In this document: piece by piece, positions 15,747 through 24,113 of the stretch
Layout: every line of letters begins with the position of its first letter
Position numbering within the stretch: the first letter of the stretch is position 1
DNA from: Myxococcales bacterium
Lineage (GTDB): Bacteria; Myxococcota; Myxococcia; Myxococcales; Myxococcaceae
Direction: 5' to 3'
Length of the DNA stretch: 64,000 nt
Assembly (NCBI GenBank): GCA_020846875.1
Contig: JADLDB010000046.1
Coordinates: 1-64,000, forward strand
Translations under genes and position numbers: made by a program
Notes under the pieces: model-generated
Database searches by the model: none
What the model was told of the DNA's origin: nothing
The model's input: only the letters and a program-made list of their open reading frames with translations

Positions 15747-18572
15747 TTACCGGCCCTCCCCGGCGTCGAGGGCGCCCGGCCCATCGAAGGAGAGCAGCAC
15801 GTCGTCCACGAAGGCGTTGGCCAGCTCGGTGTAGCCGCGCGGCGAGAGGTGGACGTGATCCGGGTGGGCCAGCGGGGGCTGGAATTCCCGCCAGGTCTGC
15901 ATCGAGCCGGGGCCGCCCATCGCCTTGCGGGCGCTCCACAGGGCGCAGCCGTGCTCCTGGGCCACCTCGTCCAGCGCGTTGAGCACCGCGTCCTGGTGCA
16001 GGGCGGGGGCCCAGGTGCGGTCCTCCTGCCGCGACATGCGATCGGTCGGCGCGATGAGCAGGCAGTCGGCCTCGGGCGCGGCGGACTTGAGCGCCACGAA
16101 GACCTTCGCGTACGCCTGCTTCATCGCCTCCGTGTCCAGTGCGGGCAGGGCGCTCTCGTTGGTGCCGTACCAGAGGACGAAGAGATCGGCGTCGCGGGCC
16201 TTGAGCTGGGTGGTGAGCGCGTCGCGGTCGTACCCGGCGATGGTGAAGACGGTGCTGCCGGGCAGGCCGATCGCGTCGTACACCACGCCGGGGCGCTCCA
16301 ATTCGGCGGCGGCGCCCAGCACCTTCACCTGGCCCGGGCCCTGGTTCAGCACCTCGAGGCGGTGCATGGCGCCTTCGGCTTCCAGGGCCAGCACGCGGGC
16401 GGCGCGCAGCTTCTCGGACGCGTCCGGCGACTGGGGCACCGTCGCCACCGACTTCCCGTCGATGCGCACGTCCATCACGCCCATGCCGGGCTCTTCCACG
16501 TAGAAGAGCTGCAGGCGGGACTTGAGGGAGAGGTCGGTGCACCGGGTGCAGAAGGTGAACTCCATGCGCGCCTGGGGCGGGCCTTCCGCGCGCACGCCGG
16601 TCAGCGCCCACATGTTGTCGTCGCCCCCTGCGCGCGCGTCGCGGATGGCCCACGGCCCGTAGAGGGAGCGCCGCACCCCCGAGGGCTCCAGCCGGCGGGA
16701 AGGCTTGCCCGCCGCCACGAAGCCGCGCCCCGCGTCCCCGAAGCGCGCCGCGAAGCGCCGCCGCACCTGGTCGGTGAAGAAGTGCGCCGAGGTGTGGGAC
16801 GCGCCCAGCTGCACCATGCCCACCCGGCTGCGCTCGCCCCGAGACAGCTCCTTCAGCTTGGCGAAGACGCGGGCCAGGCGATCGGCCTGCAGCGGCTGCC
16901 CGCGCGTCACCGGCACCGGCGCCTGGGTGGCCGGCTCCTGTCCCAGCTGGGCCCTGGTGAGGGCCAGGTCGAGCAGGTGGCCCAGCAGATCTCCGCCCAG
17001 CGCGCGCGGGTGGAACAGGTCCTCCGACATCAGGCCCTTGTCCAGCCAGCGCTGCAGGGCCTCGTCGCCCCCGAAGGCGGCGAACATGTCCCAGTACGCG
17101 CAGCCGCTGTCCAGCGCGGCGGTGCGGATCGCCTCGCCGATGTCCTTCGTGCCCGGGCGCGGGGTGATGGCGCCGGACACGGTGCGGATGCCGGCGGCCA
17201 TGGGGCTCACCAGCAGGCAGGCCGCCGCGGGCGCGCCGGCGCGGATCCGCTCGATGAGGGCGCGGAAGTTCTCGGTGGCCTTCTCGGAGGTGATGCGCTT
17301 CTGGGCCAGCTCGAAGGCCTCGTTGCCGCCCAGCATCAGCACCACCAGGGCCGGATCTCTCGCCTCCAACTGCGAGGCGAAGGCCGCCTCGTTGGCGCGC
17401 AGGAAGGTGTCGGCGGTGGCGCCGGGCAGGCCGATGGAGTCGTACACCACGCCCGAGCGCGCCTCCTCCATCGCCACCCCGTAGAGCGCCACGCGGCCGC
17501 GGGTGGAGACGGTGAGGGTGCGCGCGTTCTCCGGCAGCGGCACCCGCAGCACGTCGGCGGCGCGGCCCTTCTCGCGGGTGGACAACTGGGCGACCATCTT
17601 CCCGTCCACCCGCACGTCGATGAGGCCGCCGCCGGGCTGGCGCAGGTACAGCACGTCGGCCAGGCGCGCGTCGGAGGCGTCGAAGCTGGTGCTCAGCGTC
17701 TCGTCGCCCGCGGCGAAGGCCACGCCGGTGAGGCCCAGCACGGAGGTGCGGGAGCGATCCGTGAGGCGCTCGATTTCCCAGCCCTCGGTGGCGCGGCCGG
17801 TGCGGGTGGCCAGCCCGGCGTTTGGGGTGGGGCGATCGACGAAGAAGAAGCCGCCGCCACCGGAGCCGTGGCGCGCCTGCAGCCGCTTGCGGGCCTTGCC
17901 GGTGATGTAGTCGGAGGCGATCAACGAGTCGCCCAGGTGCACCACGTGCACGGGCATCTCCCGGGTGCCGGCCTTCATCTCGGCCAGCGCGTTGAAGAAG
18001 GGCCCCAGCGCCTCCTCTTCGCAGCCGTGGGTGCCTTCGACGCGGCACCCCTGCTCGATGTCCACGTGCTGGGCGCCCACCGTGCGGGCCAGGGCGTCCA
18101 GCTTGCGCGCCTCCTTCTGCTCGGCCTCGGGCAGCAGCGAGAGCGCCTGCTCGACGTCGTCGACGGCGGGCGCGGTGGCGACGTCGTCAGGCACGTCCGT
18201 CAGCGACGGCTCGGGCGCCGCCGTCACCGAGGCCACCTGCTGCGCGGGCTGGACCGAGGCGCCCGGCGTGGGCGTGGTGGTCTTGGCCTTCGGCCAGAGC
18301 GCGGCGATGACGGTGTCGCGAGGCTCGTCGCGCAGCTTCGGCAGAGGACGGAGGTCGTCCGGCAGCGGGGCCAGCGAGAGGCCGACGCCCAGCACCACCA
18401 TCACCAGCATGGTGAGGCCGGTGCTGTGCGGCCGGCGCACCTTTTCCCCGGGGCGAGCGCGCGCGGCGCTGCGGACCGGGCCCGCGGTGGCGGCGCGGGG
18501 GGGCACGGGCGGGGGCCGGGGCGAGGGAGACGACACGGGCGGCGAGTCGACCACGGCCTCTGCGTTCGGCAA
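15747..18572 (-). CDS. Membrane-anchored protein with two tandem SGNH/GDSL-like domains
   Basis: The protein is about 941 residues if the TTG at 18572 is used; an internal GTG near 18554 is possible. A membrane helix (about 51-70) follows a Pro/Arg-rich cytoplasmic N-terminus, so the rest is periplasmic. Domain 1 (about 205-510) has block I HLGDSLIASDY, VLMLGGNEAFEL and the DLFHPRAL His-Asp block. Domain 2 (about 570-930) has QLGASHTSAHFF, LFVLWYGTNES and DHVHLSPRGYTEL. Domain 2 keeps the serine but has Ala in place of Asp in GDS. Linkers are Ala/Pro-rich. It abuts the MBOAT gene with one base between, so a role in polysaccharide O-acetyl transfer is likely. Confidence 0.85.
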   Translation of the reverse strand: MPNAEAVVDSPPVSSPSPRPPPVPPRAATAGPVRSAARARPGEKVRRPHSTGLTMLVMVVLGVGLSLAPLPDDLRPLPKLRDEPRDTVIAALWPKAKTTTPTPGASVQPAQQVASVTAAPEPSLTDVPDDVATAPAVDDVEQALSLLPEAEQKEARKLDALARTVGAQHVDIEQGCRVEGTHGCEEEALGPFFNALAEMKAGTREMPVHVVHLGDSLIASDYITGKARKRLQARHGSGGGGFFFVDRPTPNAGLATRTGRATEGWEIERLTDRSRTSVLGLTGVAFAAGDETLSTSFDASDARLADVLYLRQPGGGLIDVRVDGKMVAQLSTREKGRAADVLRVPLPENARTLTVSTRGRVALYGVAMEEARSGVVYDSIGLPGATADTFLRANEAAFASQLEARDPALVVLMLGGNEAFELAQKRITSEKATENFRALIERIRAGAPAAACLLVSPMAAGIRTVSGAITPRPGTKDIGEAIRTAALDSGCAYWDMFAAFGGDEALQRWLDKGLMSEDLFHPRALGGDLLGHLLDLALTRAQLGQEPATQAPVPVTRGQPLQADRLARVFAKLKELSRGERSRVGMVQLGASHTSAHFFTDQVRRRFAARFGDAGRGFVAAGKPSRRLEPSGVRRSLYGPWAIRDARAGGDDNMWALTGVRAEGPPQARMEFTFCTRCTDLSLKSRLQLFYVEEPGMGVMDVRIDGKSVATVPQSPDASEKLRAARVLALEAEGAMHRLEVLNQGPGQVKVLGAAAELERPGVVYDAIGLPGSTVFTIAGYDRDALTTQLKARDADLFVLWYGTNESALPALDTEAMKQAYAKVFVALKSAAPEADCLLIAPTDRMSRQEDRTWAPALHQDAVLNALDEVAQEHGCALWSARKAMGGPGSMQTWREFQPPLAHPDHVHLSPRGYTELANAFVDDVLLSFDGPGALDAGEGR

Positions 18573-18600
18573 AGTCCGTGGATGGGAGGGTGAGACACGC

Positions 18601-18812
18601 TGCTACAGCAAGGACGGCGGGGGGCCGGAAGGACGCTGGTGGAGCACGCCGACGGTGTCCATCGCTGGGCTGGCCAGGCTCTTGGTGGGGCAGACGGGCA
18701 GCTGCACGCTGACGGTCAGTGGCGGCCCCGGCTCGCGCGCGGGGATGAACGTGGGCGCCGACGTGTCGGAGGCGCAGCTTCTGGGCGTGGCGGGGGGCCC
18801 GGACGAGTCGAA
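18601..18812 (+). pseudogene. Decayed N-terminal fragment of an MXYO-CTERM-type surface protein gene
   Basis: In one plus-strand frame, TPTVSIAGLARLLVGQTG then CTLTVSGGPGSRAGMNV and DVSEAQLLGVAGG reproduce the pattern of a myxobacterial surface-protein family in which PTVSISGP, VGxTGxYTLTVSGGP and RAGMNVA occur in this order after a Cys-rich CxxCH segment. Here the upstream CYSKDGGG could be a damaged CxxCH. There is no start codon, no signal peptide and no downstream Ig-like body or C-terminal anchor; similarity ends near 18812. I therefore call it a remnant. The family identification is from memory of the pattern, not a search. Confidence 0.5.
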
Positions 18813-19081
18813 AACTCGCTGTCCGAGTCATGCCAGCGCGCAGGCAAGGCGTGCAGCGGGCGGGGCCACCCAACGGAGCTCCCCGAGTTCCTCGCGCCGT
18901 TCGATTCCAGGGCAGCCGACGACGACCTCGCGCGCCGCGCCTGCCGGCCGTACGTCGAGTGCCCCCCTGGGTGGACAAGGTGCAGGCCATTCTCGACGCG
19001 CGTCCCTGAGCCGCGCGCACGGCTTTCTGCAGAGGACCACAGGATCGCGGGTCCAACGCTTGCACGAAGGGCCCGTTCACC
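18813..19081. other. Gene-free stretch, possibly holding a frameshifted coding tail
   Basis: Together with the remnant at 18601-18812 this forms the longest gene-poor stretch of the window (about 510 bp). A plausible coding tail is visible: one frame reads FDSRAADDDLARRACRPYVE up to 18959, then a run of six C residues (18962-18967), after which the frame shifted by one base reads PPWVDKVQAILDARP and stops at 19007-19009. Adding one C to the run would join the two. No family is recognised, and no terminator or promoter stands out before the lipoprotein ATG at 19082. Confidence 0.35.
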
Positions 19082-21091
19082 ATGGGGAGCCGCGGAAAAC
19101 TGACGGTCGTCTGGGCGCTGGCCGCGCTCCTGGGGCTTGCCTGTCGCGATCCCGGGCTCGCCGGCACCACCTCGGACTTGAGCGCCAGGCCGTCGCCGCT
19201 GCGTATTTCTTCGGCGTGGGTGGGCCTGCCTTCCTCGGCGCCGCTGGAGCTGCAGAACCGGGGGCGGGCGGGGCTGGACGTGACGCTGGAGGTGGGCGAG
19301 CCCTTCTCCACGCCCGCATCGGTCCACGTGCCGGCCGGTGAGAGCCTCCCCGTCACCATCTCCGTGACACCCGAGGGAGAGGGGTTGGTCGAAGCCGTGG
19401 TGCGCGTGCGCTGGCTGGACGCAAGCCTCGACGTGCCGGTGTCCGCCGAGGTGGTCGCCGTCCCCGCGTGCCCGTCCAGCGCCTGCCACGCCGCGTCCTT
19501 CGAGCCGGCGCGGGGTGGCTGCGTCGAGAGCCCGCTCCCCGACGGGACGGCCTGCGCAGAGGGCAACTCGTGCCTGCTCCAGGCCTCCTGCCTGGCCGGG
19601 GCGTGCGTGGGGCAGGCGCGCGACTGCGACGACGACAACGCCTGCACCGCCGACGCGTGCGCCCCGGAGGCCGGGTGCCTGCACGCCGAGGTGGCCTGTC
19701 CTTCCGACGGCGACCCCTGCCACGTGCCGGTGTGCGACGCCCAGTCTGGCTGCGGCACCGCCAGCGCCGTCGACGGCACCCCCTGCGGCCCCAACGACTG
19801 CAGCACCGCGCACGTCTGCGTGGCCGGGGCCTGCGTCGAGCGCGCCGCGCCGGAAGGCTCGCAGTGCGCCGCCCCCACCGTCTGTCAGGGCGCGGGCGTG
19901 TGCCGGCAGGGCCAGTGCGCTGCGCCGCCCCCCGCGCTGCTCACGCCGGTGTGGACGTACCAGCCGCCGGCCGGGCACACCGTCACCTTCTTCGGCACGG
20001 TGGACGACGACGGCAGCCTGTACGCTTCGGAGCATTGGGTCCAGAGCGTCAGCCACGAAGTCGATGTCCCCGTCACTGCGCTCCTCAAGCTGTCCTTCCA
20101 GGGCCGGGTGGAGTTCCGCGAGCCGGTCGTCGCCGACTGCCCCGACTGCAAGTGGGGCCTCGGCCTGGTGGTGGACTCGGCCAACCGCCGCGTCCACTTC
20201 AACGCCCTTGGCCGCTCGCGGGCCCACAGCGCGGTGGACGGCCACCCACTGTGGGAGCGCGACGTCACCGCCGGCCTGCCGGTGTACACCGGCCGCCCCG
20301 ACGGGGGCGGCTACTTCTACACGCAGGCGCCGGTGTTGCTGGGGGACGACCGGGTGGGCGTACCGGTGATGGAAGGCATGGACGACCACCACGCGTACGT
20401 CCAGGTGCTGGAGCGCAGCAGCGGCGCGCAGGCCTGGCAGTTCCACCGGAAGGGCCACCTGTATGGCCTTGGCGCCACCGGCAACGGAGAGCTGTGGACG
20501 TCTTCGGCCAACTGCTGGGCGGTGGCGGGAGAGATGACGCGGGTGTCGGCGCAGGGCCAGACGCTGGGTTCGCGCTTCATCGAGCTGCTGCCCGCCACCT
20601 ACGGGCGCGACTTCGGCCTGGGCACCGCGGGCGGTGTCGTGCAGCGCATCACCCCCGCGCTGACCACCTCGCCCGTCATCGCGTCGAGCTACTACGGGGC
20701 GCTGCTGGTCACAGGCGAGCGGCTGACGTCGTACCATCGCTCGGCCGGGATCCTGAGCGCGGTGGACCTCACCACCTCGCAGGTGCACTTCCGCTTCTCC
20801 GGCGTGTGGGGCACCAACCCCGACTTCCAGCTGGTGCGCGACGGCGGCGTGGCCTGGACCGCCAACTTGACCGACGGCGGGGTGCTGGGCGCGGTGGACG
20901 GCACCGGCCAGCTCATCCTCCAGTGCCCGCTCTCCACCACCGTGGACAGCTCGACCGCCATCATCCACGGCCGCGCCTTCGTCGCCACCTCCACCGGCAT
21001 CGCTGCCTACGACGTGCCGGGCCTCGACGTGGAGCCGTCGGGCTGGGTGGCAGCGTCCGGCTCGCTGGAGCGCGGCAGTCGCGCCCGCTGA
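19082..21091 (+). CDS. Cys-rich lipoprotein with Ig-like and beta-propeller-like regions
   Basis: The 669-residue protein has a lipoprotein signal with lipobox LGLAC (Cys21). Residues about 35-125 look like an ASPM/SPD-2/Hydin-type Ig-like domain (LELQNRGRAGLDVTLEVGE). A Cys-rich section (about 130-280) repeats the pattern CxxDNACTADACxPExGC, seen in many myxobacterial surface proteins. The C-terminal 380 residues contain repeated WxxG-like strands (GHPLWERDVTAG, SGAQAWQFHRKGHLYGLGAT) resembling a PQQ-type beta-propeller. It should be anchored at the cell surface or outer membrane. Its function is unknown. Confidence 0.8.
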   Translation: MGSRGKLTVVWALAALLGLACRDPGLAGTTSDLSARPSPLRISSAWVGLPSSAPLELQNRGRAGLDVTLEVGEPFSTPASVHVPAGESLPVTISVTPEGEGLVEAVVRVRWLDASLDVPVSAEVVAVPACPSSACHAASFEPARGGCVESPLPDGTACAEGNSCLLQASCLAGACVGQARDCDDDNACTADACAPEAGCLHAEVACPSDGDPCHVPVCDAQSGCGTASAVDGTPCGPNDCSTAHVCVAGACVERAAPEGSQCAAPTVCQGAGVCRQGQCAAPPPALLTPVWTYQPPAGHTVTFFGTVDDDGSLYASEHWVQSVSHEVDVPVTALLKLSFQGRVEFREPVVADCPDCKWGLGLVVDSANRRVHFNALGRSRAHSAVDGHPLWERDVTAGLPVYTGRPDGGGYFYTQAPVLLGDDRVGVPVMEGMDDHHAYVQVLERSSGAQAWQFHRKGHLYGLGATGNGELWTSSANCWAVAGEMTRVSAQGQTLGSRFIELLPATYGRDFGLGTAGGVVQRITPALTTSPVIASSYYGALLVTGERLTSYHRSAGILSAVDLTTSQVHFRFSGVWGTNPDFQLVRDGGVAWTANLTDGGVLGAVDGTGQLILQCPLSTTVDSSTAIIHGRAFVATSTGIAAYDVPGLDVEPSGWVAASGSLERGSRAR

Positions 21092-21100
21092 CCCGCGCCC

Positions 21101-21125
21101 CCGGTGTCAGTCGGACCTACACCGG
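21101..21125. promoter_or_regulatory. Hairpin-forming inverted repeat between two co-directional genes
   Basis: The arms CCGGTGT (21101-21107) and ACACCGG (21119-21125) are perfect complements around an 11-base loop, starting 10 bp after the lipoprotein stop. No T-run follows, so it is a weak candidate for transcription attenuation or mRNA 3'-end protection rather than a classical terminator. Confidence 0.4.
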
Positions 21126-21179
21126 CGCCTGCGGAGGTTGCTCGTGTGGTGCGCGGGAACGCGGCTAACCTTCCGCGGC

Positions 21180-22328
21180 GTGAAGACGTCTTTGTGGCTG
21201 GTGTCGGTGTGCCTGGCGCTGCCCGCGGCCGGCTGGGCGAAGCCGCCGGCGAAGGGCAAGCAGACGGTGAAGCAGAAGAGGCCGCCGGCCCCGGCGCCTG
21301 CCGAGGAAAGCGCCCCCGCGGCGGAAAGCCCGATGCCGGCGCGCGCGCCCGCCGAGGTGACGAAGGTCGACCCGAGCGCCGCGCCCGAGGCGGCCGTGGC
21401 CCAGTTGAACTCGCTGTACACCAACCTCGAGTACGACAAGGTCATCCCCGCGGCGGACGCGCTGCTCAAGCGCAGCGAGCTGACGCTGGAGCAGCAGCTC
21501 GAGGTGTACCGGCTGCAGGGCAGCGCCAAGGCGATCGTCGAGGATCCGGTGGACGCCGAGAAGCCGTTCCGCCTGCTGCTGCGCGCGCGGCCCGACTACG
21601 ACCTGCCGGCCAACACCCCGCCCAAGATCCTCTCCGTCTTCCGCAAGGTGCAGGTGGAGGAGCAGGCGCTGGCCGGCAAGCTCAAGGAGGTGGAGCGGGC
21701 GCGGATCATCACGAGCCTCAAGCTGCTCGACGAGCTGCCGGAGGAGGCCAAGGGGGGCAAGCCGCTCCACTTCTCGCTGCGGCTGCGCGATCCCCAGGGC
21801 GCGGTGGAGGCGGTGCGCGTGCCCTACCGCCGCGCGGGGGAGAAGACGTATTCCTCGCTGGCGCTCAAGCGGGGGGAGGAAGGGGACTGGCGCGGGGCGA
21901 TCCCCGGGGAGTTCACCGCCAGCAAGGACGGCTTTGAGCTCGAGTACTTCGTGGTGACCGCCGACGCGCAGGGGCCGCTGTTGGTGGTGGGCGCGGAGCT
22001 GACGCCCCGGCAGGTGATCGTCGCGCCCGGGCTGGTGGAGACGAAGGCTTATGAGCCCGTCCACCGCGCGGCCTTCTGGACGAGCGCGGCGGTGACGGTG
22101 GCGCTGGGCCTCGCGGCGGGCGCGCTGGGCCTGGCCTTCGGCGTGAACCAGGCGCAGTACCGGGAGCTGGCGTCGTCGGGCGGCGAGGTGGACGGCGCCG
22201 TGCTGGCCCAGAAGGCGCAGGCGGGCAGCGCCCTGGCGGCCGCGACCAACGCCTCGCTCATCGCCTGCGGAGTGGGCGCGGTGACCACGGCCGTGCTCTG
22301 GCCCCTGACGGATTTCAGCGGCGACTGA
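21180..22328 (+). CDS. Secreted/membrane protein of unknown function, upstream of a PEGA kinase
   Basis: Starting at the GTG at 21180, the 382-residue protein has a signal peptide ending near AGWAKP and an Ala/Pro/Lys-rich linker. A helical section follows that looks TPR-like (VAQLNSLYTNLEYDKVIPAA, ANTPPKILSVFRKVQVEEQ). Next comes a beta-rich domain (LHFSLRLRDPQGAVEAVRV, then FELEYFVVTADAQGP), and two hydrophobic helices lie near the C-terminus (about 300-325 and 355-375). A TTG at 21138 is a less likely start. It ends 16 bp before the PEGA kinase gene, so the two are probably co-transcribed and it may be a partner of that kinase. Confidence 0.7.
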   Translation: MKTSLWLVSVCLALPAAGWAKPPAKGKQTVKQKRPPAPAPAEESAPAAESPMPARAPAEVTKVDPSAAPEAAVAQLNSLYTNLEYDKVIPAADALLKRSELTLEQQLEVYRLQGSAKAIVEDPVDAEKPFRLLLRARPDYDLPANTPPKILSVFRKVQVEEQALAGKLKEVERARIITSLKLLDELPEEAKGGKPLHFSLRLRDPQGAVEAVRVPYRRAGEKTYSSLALKRGEEGDWRGAIPGEFTASKDGFELEYFVVTADAQGPLLVVGAELTPRQVIVAPGLVETKAYEPVHRAAFWTSAAVTVALGLAAGALGLAFGVNQAQYRELASSGGEVDGAVLAQKAQAGSALAAATNASLIACGVGAVTTAVLWPLTDFSGD

Positions 22329-22344
22329 AGGGCCCTTGGGCGCG

Positions 22345-24072
22345 ATGAGCGGCAACGACCTCGTCTTCGGGAAGTACGAGATCCAGCACCGCCTGGCGAT
22401 CGGCGGGATGGGCGAGGTCTTCTACGCCCTTCAGAAGGGCATCCCCGGCTTCGAGCGGCCGGTCATCTTGAAGGGCCTGCTGCCGGATCTCGCCGCCCAG
22501 CAGGAGCTGGTGGATCAGTTCCTCGACGAGGCGCGGGTGGCGGCCACGTTGAACCACCCCAACGTGGTGCACCTCTTCGAGGTGGGCCTGTGGAACGGCA
22601 CCTACTTCATCGCCATGGAGTACATCCGCGGGAGGAACCTCTCGCAGCTCATCCGCCGGGCCATCGAGGCGGGGGTGGACGTTCCGCCGCTGGTGGCGGC
22701 GCGGGTGATCGCCGACGCGGCCCAGGGGCTGCACCACGCGCACACCGCCGCCGACGCGCAGGGCCGGGCGCTCAACATCATCCACCGCGACATCAGCCCG
22801 CAGAACATCATGGTGCGCGACGACGGCGTCACCAAGGTGGTGGACTTCGGCATCGCGCGCGCCAGCAACCGCAGCACGCGGACCGCCACCGGCACGCTCA
22901 AGGGCAAGCTGTCGTACATGGCGCCCGAGCAGCTCATCGGCGACCAGCTCACCCCGGCGGCCGATCAGTTCGCGCTGGGCGTGTGCTTCTGGGAGATGCT
23001 GGTGGGGGCGCGGCTGTTCAAGGCCGAGCAGGACCTGCAGGTCGTCAAGAAGGTGCTGGAGGAGCCGATCCGCCCTCCGTCGATGGCGCGCAAGGGGGTG
23101 CCGGCTACCTTCGACGCCGTGGTGCTCAAGATGCTCGAGCGCTCCGCCGCGCAGCGCTTCCCGTCCTGCGCCGAGGTCGCGGCCGCCATCGACAAGCGAA
23201 TGGGCGAGCTGTCCGGCAGGGAGCTACACACCCCGGCGCTCTTCATGCGGCAGTTGGGCACCGACGACATCACGCTCAACATCAAGCGCAGCGGCGGAGG
23301 CTCGAAGAACTTCGTCATCTCCCTGGGCGACCAGAAGGCGACGCCCAGTCGGCCCGAGGACTCTGTCGAGGTGCAGCTCCCCACCACCCCGTCATCCGCG
23401 AAGGCGCGCTCGCCCGGGTCGCGTCGCCCCGGCAGCAGAGGAGCGCTCATCGCCGCCGCGGCGGTGGGGCTGGGGCTGGCGGGGGCCGGGGCGGTGTTCG
23501 CGCTGCGGCCCGACGCGCCAGCGCCGCCCGAGGCGCAGCCGGCGCCGCCGGTGGTGGTGGAGAAGCCCGCCGAGCCCGCGCCGCCGCCCACGCCACCCGC
23601 GCCGCCGCCCGAGGCGAAGCCGGTGCGCTTCGAGATCGTCTCCATCCCGCCGAGGGCGTCGGTGCGCTTCGACGGCAAGCCGATGGGCGAGACGCCGGTG
23701 AGCTTCGAGGCTCCCGCCGGCGGCACCCACTATCTGCTGGCCGAGCGGGCCGGCTACCAGCGCGTCGAGAAGGAGGTGGTGGGCGCGCCCGGGGAAGCGC
23801 TGCGCGTCGAGCTCACCCTGCCGAAGGCGAAGCGCGGGGGGAAGTCGACAGCCGTCTCGGAAGAGCCCGGCTTCCTCACGCTGGAGACGAAGCCCTGGAG
23901 CAAGGTGACCATCGACCGCGAGTACGCGGGGTCCACGCCCCTCTTCAAGCGCAAGCTGGCACCCGGCGCCCACCGCCTCGTGCTGGTCAACGAAGGCGAA
24001 GGCCTGTCCGTCACCCGCGACATCCTCATCAAGCCGGGCGAGACGCTGAAGCTGAGCCTCGCGCTCAAGTGA
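22345..24072 (+). CDS. Transmembrane Ser/Thr kinase with two C-terminal PEGA domains
   Basis: The 575-residue protein starts at the ATG at 22345. The kinase domain (about 11-280) has RLAIGGMGEVF, the ATP lysine in VILK (K43), HRDISPQN (147-154), DFG (167-169) and MAPEQ. The catalytic loop has Ser where most Ser/Thr kinases have Lys. A membrane helix lies near residues 370-390, followed by a Pro-rich spacer. Two PEGA repeats end the protein (VSIPPRASVRFDGKPMGETP and LTLETKPWSKVTIDREYAGS), facing the periplasm. PEGA domains may bind surface or peptidoglycan-associated ligands. It is probably co-transcribed with 21180-22328. Confidence 0.9.
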   Translation: MSGNDLVFGKYEIQHRLAIGGMGEVFYALQKGIPGFERPVILKGLLPDLAAQQELVDQFLDEARVAATLNHPNVVHLFEVGLWNGTYFIAMEYIRGRNLSQLIRRAIEAGVDVPPLVAARVIADAAQGLHHAHTAADAQGRALNIIHRDISPQNIMVRDDGVTKVVDFGIARASNRSTRTATGTLKGKLSYMAPEQLIGDQLTPAADQFALGVCFWEMLVGARLFKAEQDLQVVKKVLEEPIRPPSMARKGVPATFDAVVLKMLERSAAQRFPSCAEVAAAIDKRMGELSGRELHTPALFMRQLGTDDITLNIKRSGGGSKNFVISLGDQKATPSRPEDSVEVQLPTTPSSAKARSPGSRRPGSRGALIAAAAVGLGLAGAGAVFALRPDAPAPPEAQPAPPVVVEKPAEPAPPPTPPAPPPEAKPVRFEIVSIPPRASVRFDGKPMGETPVSFEAPAGGTHYLLAERAGYQRVEKEVVGAPGEALRVELTLPKAKRGGKSTAVSEEPGFLTLETKPWSKVTIDREYAGSTPLFKRKLAPGAHRLVLVNEGEGLSVTRDILIKPGETLKLSLALK

Positions 24073-24113
24073 GCCGGCGGACTGTGCCCTCGCGCGCGCG
24101 GTGGGCCTGTGCT

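Noticed and set aside
15702-18593. A long plus-strand open frame opposite the SGNH gene
   Set aside because: It mirrors the coding minus strand; its residues are His/Arg/Gln/Gly-rich, with no domain. GC-rich third positions keep the opposite strand free of stops.
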